Assembly (NCBI GenBank): GCA_030916665.1
Contig: JAUPWC010000159.1
Coordinates: 1-9,478, forward strand
Source: Verrucomicrobiota bacterium
GTDB taxonomy: Bacteria; Verrucomicrobiota; Verrucomicrobiia; Opitutales; Opitutaceae
DNA: 9,478 bases
Direction of reading: 5' to 3'
In this document: positions 6,407-9,478 of the stretch, piece after piece
Position numbering within the stretch: the stretch's first letter is position 1
How the letters are laid out: each line of letters opens with the position of its first letter
The notes under the pieces: generated by a model
What the model saw: only the letters and a program-made list of their open reading frames with translations
The model's database searches: none
What the model was told of the DNA's origin: nothing
Translations under genes and position numbers: made by a program

Positions 6407-6769
6407 GTGAAGCAGCCCATCAAACGTTTTGAAGATCTGGAAGTCTGGAAGGAAGGCATGCAGCTGGCAGTGCAAGTTTATCAGGCTATGGAGCAGTCGC
6501 GGGATCATGGTCTGAAGGACCAGATGCAGCGCGCGGCAGTGTCAGTTCCCTCCAATGTTGCCGAAGGCTATGAGCGCAGTTCCAATCGAGAATTTGTGCA
6601 GTTCCTCAATTATTCAAAAGGCTCGAGCGGCGAGTTGCGCACGCAAATCTATCTGGCCGCCAAGCTCGGTCAGCTGAAGCAACCGGTGGCTGGCCAGTTG
6701 TTGGAAAAAAGCCGCAAGGTGTCGGCCATGCTCCACAAATACGTGCAAGTTCGCCGGAGGGATTTCTAA
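6407..6769 (+). CDS. Four-helix-bundle protein (S23 / 23S rRNA intervening-sequence protein family)
   Basis: The product is 120 residues from a GTG start. It shows the complete family pattern: RFEDLEVWKEGMQLAVQVY (7-25), the loop and helix GLKDQMQRAAVSVPSNVAEGYERSS (35-59), EFVQFLNYSKGSSGELRTQIYLAAKLGQL (62-90), and a last amphipathic helix ending RKVSAMLHKYVQVRRR. Relatives are encoded inside rRNA intervening sequences of Leptospira and Coxiella, and the fold is shared with Avd of diversity-generating retroelements; the biochemical role is unknown, though basic surfaces suggest nucleic acid binding. It has no known role in ABC export, yet lies between permease and ATPase genes. Its stop overlaps the ATPase start (TAATG). 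The frame is intact, so it is probably functional. An insertion origin is inferred. Confidence 0.88.
   Translation: MKQPIKRFEDLEVWKEGMQLAVQVYQAMEQSRDHGLKDQMQRAAVSVPSNVAEGYERSSNREFVQFLNYSKGSSGELRTQIYLAAKLGQLKQPVAGQLLEKSRKVSAMLHKYVQVRRRDF
6756..6761 (+). promoter_or_regulatory. Ribosome binding site of the ABC ATPase, inside the preceding gene
   Basis: GGAGGG lies 7 nt before ATG 6769 and within the last codons of the four-helix-bundle gene. Together with the TAATG overlap it implies translational coupling of the two genes. Confidence 0.6.
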
Positions 6770-7503
6770 TGCCGGCAGCAGAATCAGATTCCTCCAGCCT
6801 CCAGCCTCCGGACTCCGGTGGTCCATCCGGCCGCATCGCCCTCCGCTGCGAGGGCCTGCACCGCTACCTTGGGCAAGGGGAGGGGAGGGTGCATGTGCTG
6901 CGCGGCGTCTCCTTTGCGGCGCGGGCGGGCAACGTCACGGCCATCGTCGGGCCTTCCGGCTGCGGCAAGAGCACGCTGCTCTATCTGCTGGGTCTGCTCG
7001 ACCAGCCCGACGGCGGCTCGATCTGGATCCGCGACCGGCTGATGTCGAACAGCAGCGACCTCGAGCGCACGGCCGCCCGCGGCGAGCACATCGGGTTCGT
7101 GTTCCAGTTTCACTTTCTGATGCAGGAGTTCTCGGCGTTGGACAATGTCATGATGCCCATGCGCAAGCTCGGACGCCTGAGCGAGCCGGAGATGGAGGCC
7201 CGGGCGCGCAGTCTCCTCTCGGATGTCGGACTCGGGGAGAAAACCCACCGTCTCGCGACCCAGCTCTCGGGCGGCGAACAGCAGCGCGTGGCCATCGCGC
7301 GGGCCTTGGCGAACCAGCCGGCCATCATCCTCGCCGACGAACCGACCGGCAACCTCGACGTCCGCAATTCCGGCCTGATTTTCGACCTGCTCACCCGTCT
7401 CGCCAAAGAAAACGGCCAGGCCGTGGTGCTCGTCACGCACAATCCGGACATCGCGAACCGCTGCGACGAGATCAAGCCGATGCGCGACGGTGAGTTTGTC
7501 TGA
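6769..7503 (+). CDS. ABC transporter ATP-binding protein (LolD/MacB type)
   Basis: This 244-residue ATPase powers the FtsX-fold permease encoded upstream. All nucleotide-binding motifs are intact: Walker A GPSGCGKST (61-69), Q-loop FQFHFLMQ with Q113, signature LSGGEQ (166-171), Walker B IILADEP (186-192; D190, E191), D-loop GNLD, and H-loop H224 in VTHN. The EPTGNLD and FQFHFL sequences are typical of the LolD/MacB/FtsE group. In MacB the ATPase is fused to the permease; here it is separate. The first 22 residues (MPAAESDSSSLQPPDSGGPSGR) are low-complexity, lie ahead of the normal start of the domain and are encoded by sequence next to the inserted gene, so they may not be ancestral. The TGA stop forms the beginning of a hairpin. 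Confidence 0.9.
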   Translation: MPAAESDSSSLQPPDSGGPSGRIALRCEGLHRYLGQGEGRVHVLRGVSFAARAGNVTAIVGPSGCGKSTLLYLLGLLDQPDGGSIWIRDRLMSNSSDLERTAARGEHIGFVFQFHFLMQEFSALDNVMMPMRKLGRLSEPEMEARARSLLSDVGLGEKTHRLATQLSGGEQQRVAIARALANQPAIILADEPTGNLDVRNSGLIFDLLTRLAKENGQAVVLVTHNPDIANRCDEIKPMRDGEFV

Positions 7504-7521
7504 GCCCGCCGAGCGGGCTCA
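7501..7521 (+). terminator. Hairpin overlapping the ATPase stop codon
   Basis: TGAGCCCGC (7501-7509) pairs perfectly with GCGGGCTCA (7513-7521) around a 3-nt loop. The TGA stop is part of the stem. There is no U-run, so it may protect the mRNA end or be the cap of the following repeat element rather than an intrinsic terminator. Confidence 0.4.
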
Positions 7522-7853
7522 GCAGGAGAAGGGAGAGAGCAGAAAGGAGCAGGCAAGGAGATGCGTCGTTTGTGCGCGCCGGAATCGTGGGCCAAGAAGG
7601 TGGCCGCGAGGTGGGCGGACCTGACCGGCTCAGGGCACCGGCTTTGATCGCGCGGAGAGACGCGTCCATGGGGCGCCCGTGAGAGAGAATGCCCCGCTGC
7701 TGGCAGAGCGTGGCGCAGCGGTGGCGCCAGCAAGCTGGCCGCCCACGACAGCGGACGAGCCCGGTCTCGTGGTGGGAGAAGCGCCTGCTCCGCGAGAGCA
7801 AAAGGCCGGGATATCAGCCAGCCCTTGTTCCTTTCTCCTTTCTCCCTTCACCT

Positions 7854-7885
7854 GCTGCGTCCACGCGCCGGCGCGTGGACGCAGC
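7854..7885. repeat. 32-bp perfect palindrome
   Basis: GCTGCGTCCACGCGCC is followed directly by its full reverse complement, with no spacer and no mismatch. It follows the pyrimidine arm of the 7501-7885 element. It may be an element end, a strong RNA hairpin or a protein-binding site. No U-run follows on either strand. Confidence 0.7.
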
Positions 7886-8112
7886 GTAAGTCACTTTTCA
7901 CAATTAGCAGCGCATGCGCCTCGCCGGACTTTGCTAATATTCAGCCCGGGCGTGTTTTGGCCGGAAATTTTGTTTTACATCCCCCGGCCCGACTCTCTTT
8001 GCTCTGGGTCTCTTTTTACCGCACACACAATCGCTAGCCTGAATTCTGCGCTCAATGTCGGTGGATCGTTGCCGATCTTCTGATCTTTTCTCCGGATTCC
8101 AGACTGACGCAC
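7886..8112 (+). promoter_or_regulatory. Upstream region of the ACIII operon with candidate promoter and operator
   Basis: No gene is seen here. ATTAGCA (7903-7909) and TGCTAAT (7932-7938) form an exact 7-bp inverted repeat, with the palindrome GCGCATGCGC (7910-7919) between them. The right half overlaps a possible extended -10, TGC-TAATAT (7932-7940), without a clear -35. This is a plausible regulated promoter, giving a leader of about 165 nt. The leader ends without a Shine-Dalgarno sequence before ATG 8113. Confidence 0.35.
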
Positions 8113-8772
8113 ATGTCCAAGATCTTCCCCAAATCCGCCAACGCTCTGCCCCTGCAGATCCTGATTTTCCTCGGTATCCTGGGCGGCGTTGCGGCGGCAG
8201 GCATCACCTACTACGCCACCCCGGCCTACCTGCGCGTCGGCTACGCCCCGGTCCAGCCGGTGCCGTTTGACCACAGCCTGCATGCCGGCCAGCTCGGTCT
8301 CGACTGCCGTTACTGCCACTCCTCCGTCGAGAAGTCCGGCACCTCCAGCGTGCCGGCGGCGCAGACCTGCATGAACTGCCACGGCACGATCAAGGCCCAG
8401 AGCCCGCTGCTCGAGCCCGTGCGCCAGAGTTACCAGAGCGGCGACCCGTTGCCGTGGGTCAAGATCCACGCCGTGCCGGACTATGTTTATTTCAACCACT
8501 CCGTCCATGTCGCGCGCGGCGTCAGCTGCGTCGAGTGCCACGGCAAGGTGAACGAAATGAAGGTCGTGAAGCAGGACCAGTCGCACAGCATGAGCTGGTG
8601 TCTGGACTGCCACCGCGATCCCGCCTCCCGCATCCGCAACCCGGCCGATGTCTTCAACCTCGATTCCGCCCGCCTCGTTGACCAGGGCCCCGAGGGCATC
8701 AAGCAGGCCAAGGACTTTGTCGAACACGCCAAGATCATGCCGCCGCAGAGCTGCTCCGGCTGCCATCGCTGA
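8113..8772 (+). CDS. actA: Alternative complex III pentaheme cytochrome c subunit ActA
   Basis: This 219-residue protein is a multiheme cytochrome of the quinol-oxidising alternative complex III, which replaces the bc1 complex in many bacteria. An uncleaved-looking N-terminal membrane anchor (about 13-33, LPLQILIFLGILGGVAAAGIT) is followed by a periplasmic domain. Five CXXCH haem c sites are present: CRYCH (65-69), CMNCH (86-90), CVECH (139-143), CLDCH (163-167) and CSGCH (214-218). Further histidines that could be distal ligands include those in FDHSLHAG and FNHSVHVARG. The haem count and the following ActB gene match known act operons. The stop overlaps the next start by one base (TGATG). 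It lies first in the operon after a 600-bp gene-free region. Confidence 0.92.
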   Translation: MSKIFPKSANALPLQILIFLGILGGVAAAGITYYATPAYLRVGYAPVQPVPFDHSLHAGQLGLDCRYCHSSVEKSGTSSVPAAQTCMNCHGTIKAQSPLLEPVRQSYQSGDPLPWVKIHAVPDYVYFNHSVHVARGVSCVECHGKVNEMKVVKQDQSHSMSWCLDCHRDPASRIRNPADVFNLDSARLVDQGPEGIKQAKDFVEHAKIMPPQSCSGCHR

Positions 8773-9478
8773 TGAAACGCACATTTGACCATTCCCCGGC
8801 CGTGAGCCTGTCCAACGGTGCCCCCACCGGCCCGAAATACTGGCGCAGCCTCGACGAACTGGCCGACACCCCCGGCTTCCGCGAGCACATGGCCCGCGAG
8901 TTTCCCGAGGGCGCGTCCGAGCTGAACGGCGTGGACCGCCGCCAGTTCATGCGCCTGATGGCCGCCTCGTTCGCCCTCGGCGGTCTCGGCCTCGCTGGCT
9001 GCCGCCGTCCCGAGAAACACATCCTGCCCTACGGCAAGTCGGTCGAATACACCGTTCCCGGCCTCCCGCTTTATTTCGCGACCGCGATGCCGCTGCGCAA
9101 GACGGCCCTCCCTCTCGTCGCCGAGACCCACCAGGGGCGCCCGACCAAGCTCGAGGGCAACCCCGGCTACAAGCAGCACGGCGGTGCCAGCTCGCTGCTC
9201 GCCCAGGCCTCGGTGCTCGATCTCTACGATCCGGAGCGCGCCACCGCCCACACGGCCGGCACCCGCACGCTCAACGTCGCCGACGTCAACGACCTGCTCG
9301 CCAAAGTCCGCTCGACCTACGCCGGCAACGGCGAAGGCCTCGCGTTCCTGGCCGACGAGTCCGGTTCGCCGACCCGCGCCCGCCTCGTTGCGAAGCTGAA
9401 GAAGGAATTTCCCCGGGCCATCTGGTCCGAATTCGAGCCGGTGCAGGACGAGGCGCCGGTCGCCGCCGCGCAGGCCGC
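8772..9478 (+). CDS. actB: Alternative complex III iron-sulfur / molybdopterin-oxidoreductase-like subunit ActB (partial)
   Basis: The frame is open to the window end, giving 235 codons of a protein normally about 1,000 residues long. After KYWRSLDELADTPGFREHMAREFPEGA comes a Tat-like segment, DRRQFMRLMAASFALGGLGLAGC (residues about 55-77), then RPEKHILPYGKSVEYTVPGLPLYFATAMPL and ETHQGRPTKLEGNPGY. These are the hallmarks of ActB, whose N-terminal part resembles molybdopterin oxidoreductases but has lost the cofactor, and whose C-terminal part carries Fe-S clusters. The order KYWRSL before the RR motif is normal for this Tat-variant family. A cysteine follows the hydrophobic stretch, so lipidation is possible. 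It overlaps actA by one base. The Fe-S domain lies outside the window. Confidence 0.9.
   Translation, partial: MKRTFDHSPAVSLSNGAPTGPKYWRSLDELADTPGFREHMAREFPEGASELNGVDRRQFMRLMAASFALGGLGLAGCRRPEKHILPYGKSVEYTVPGLPLYFATAMPLRKTALPLVAETHQGRPTKLEGNPGYKQHGGASSLLAQASVLDLYDPERATAHTAGTRTLNVADVNDLLAKVRSTYAGNGEGLAFLADESGSPTRARLVAKLKKEFPRAIWSEFEPVQDEAPVAAAQA

Larger units (their letters stand above)
7501..7885. mobile_element. Gene-free palindrome-capped element with 32-bp inverted repeats
   Basis: The inverted repeats 7520-7551 and 7826-7857 match at 28 of 32 positions when one is reverse-complemented. Both are purine-rich on the inward-reading strand, with heptads such as GGAGAAG-GGAGAGA. The outer ends are palindromic: a 21-nt hairpin at 7501-7521 on the left and a 32-bp perfect palindrome at 7854-7885 on the right. 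The interior is GC-rich with several small stems (for example TGGCGC/GCGCCA at 7711-7716/7724-7729) and long-range pairs (GTGGGCGG 7611-7618 with CCGCCCAC 7739-7746). Open frames inside look like chance frames. A small non-autonomous repeat element is the best guess; a structured RNA is the alternative. Confidence 0.5.

Noticed and set aside
2268..7647. Shared 13-mer GGCACCGGCTTTG near 2269 and 7634.
   Set aside because: One such match is expected by chance in a window of this size, and the flanks do not match.
7679..8083. A 134-codon forward frame in the region after the ATPase gene.
   Set aside because: It crosses the inverted repeat, the 32-bp palindrome and the promoter-like region, has no family resemblance and has low-complexity composition.
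8790..8828. SPAVSLSNGA near the ActB N-terminus resembles the translated form of a widespread bacterial repeat (CCTGAGCCTGTCGAAGG-like).
   Set aside because: The DNA match is short and imperfect, lies in a variable N-terminal region and has no second copy here.

Overview
The window looks chromosomal, from a GC-rich Gram-negative bacterium, most likely Verrucomicrobiota of the Opitutaceae type. That placement is an inference. It rests on an alternative complex III (ACIII) operon, a stand-alone four-helix-bundle (S23/IVP) gene placed between operon genes, GGAGAAN-type purine tracts between genes, and frequent starts without a Shine-Dalgarno sequence. No rRNA, tRNA or CRISPR array is visible.

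Layout. (1) Positions 1-89 hold one copy of a folded repeat and the left side of an insertion site. (2) Positions 90-2154 are a 2.07-kb cassette carrying an AbiEi/AbiEii toxin-antitoxin pair. It is bounded by inverted repeats that share a perfect 19-bp core, and flanked outside by a 9-bp direct repeat. It looks like a transposon-type unit without a transposase. (3) Positions 2306-7503 encode an export system: TolC-like outer membrane protein, HlyD/MacA-like adaptor, FtsX-fold permease and LolD/MacB-type ATPase. It is interrupted twice, by a purine/pyrimidine-tract block (4785-4993) before the permease, and by a four-helix-bundle gene with a second copy of the folded repeat (6269-6769) between permease and ATPase. 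(4) Positions 7501-7885 are a gene-free element with 32-bp inverted repeats, capped by a 21-nt hairpin and a 32-bp perfect palindrome. (5) From 8113 to the end, the ACIII respiratory operon begins: pentaheme cytochrome ActA, then ActB, cut by the window end.

How the parts relate. Outer membrane channel, adaptor, permease and ATPase together make a MacAB-TolC-like or Lol-like ATP-driven complex. ActA and ActB are subunits of a quinol-oxidising respiratory complex. AbiEi and AbiEii form a type IV toxin-antitoxin pair known from phage abortive infection.

The most unusual signal is the folded repeat at about 12-83 and 6269-6345. The two copies share an 18-nt identical core and differ in their stems mostly by compensatory changes, which suggests a structured RNA (or single-stranded DNA) element not recognised here. 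Removing the AbiE cassette in thought places copy 1 about 150 nt upstream of the TolC-like gene, so both copies would belong to the export locus.
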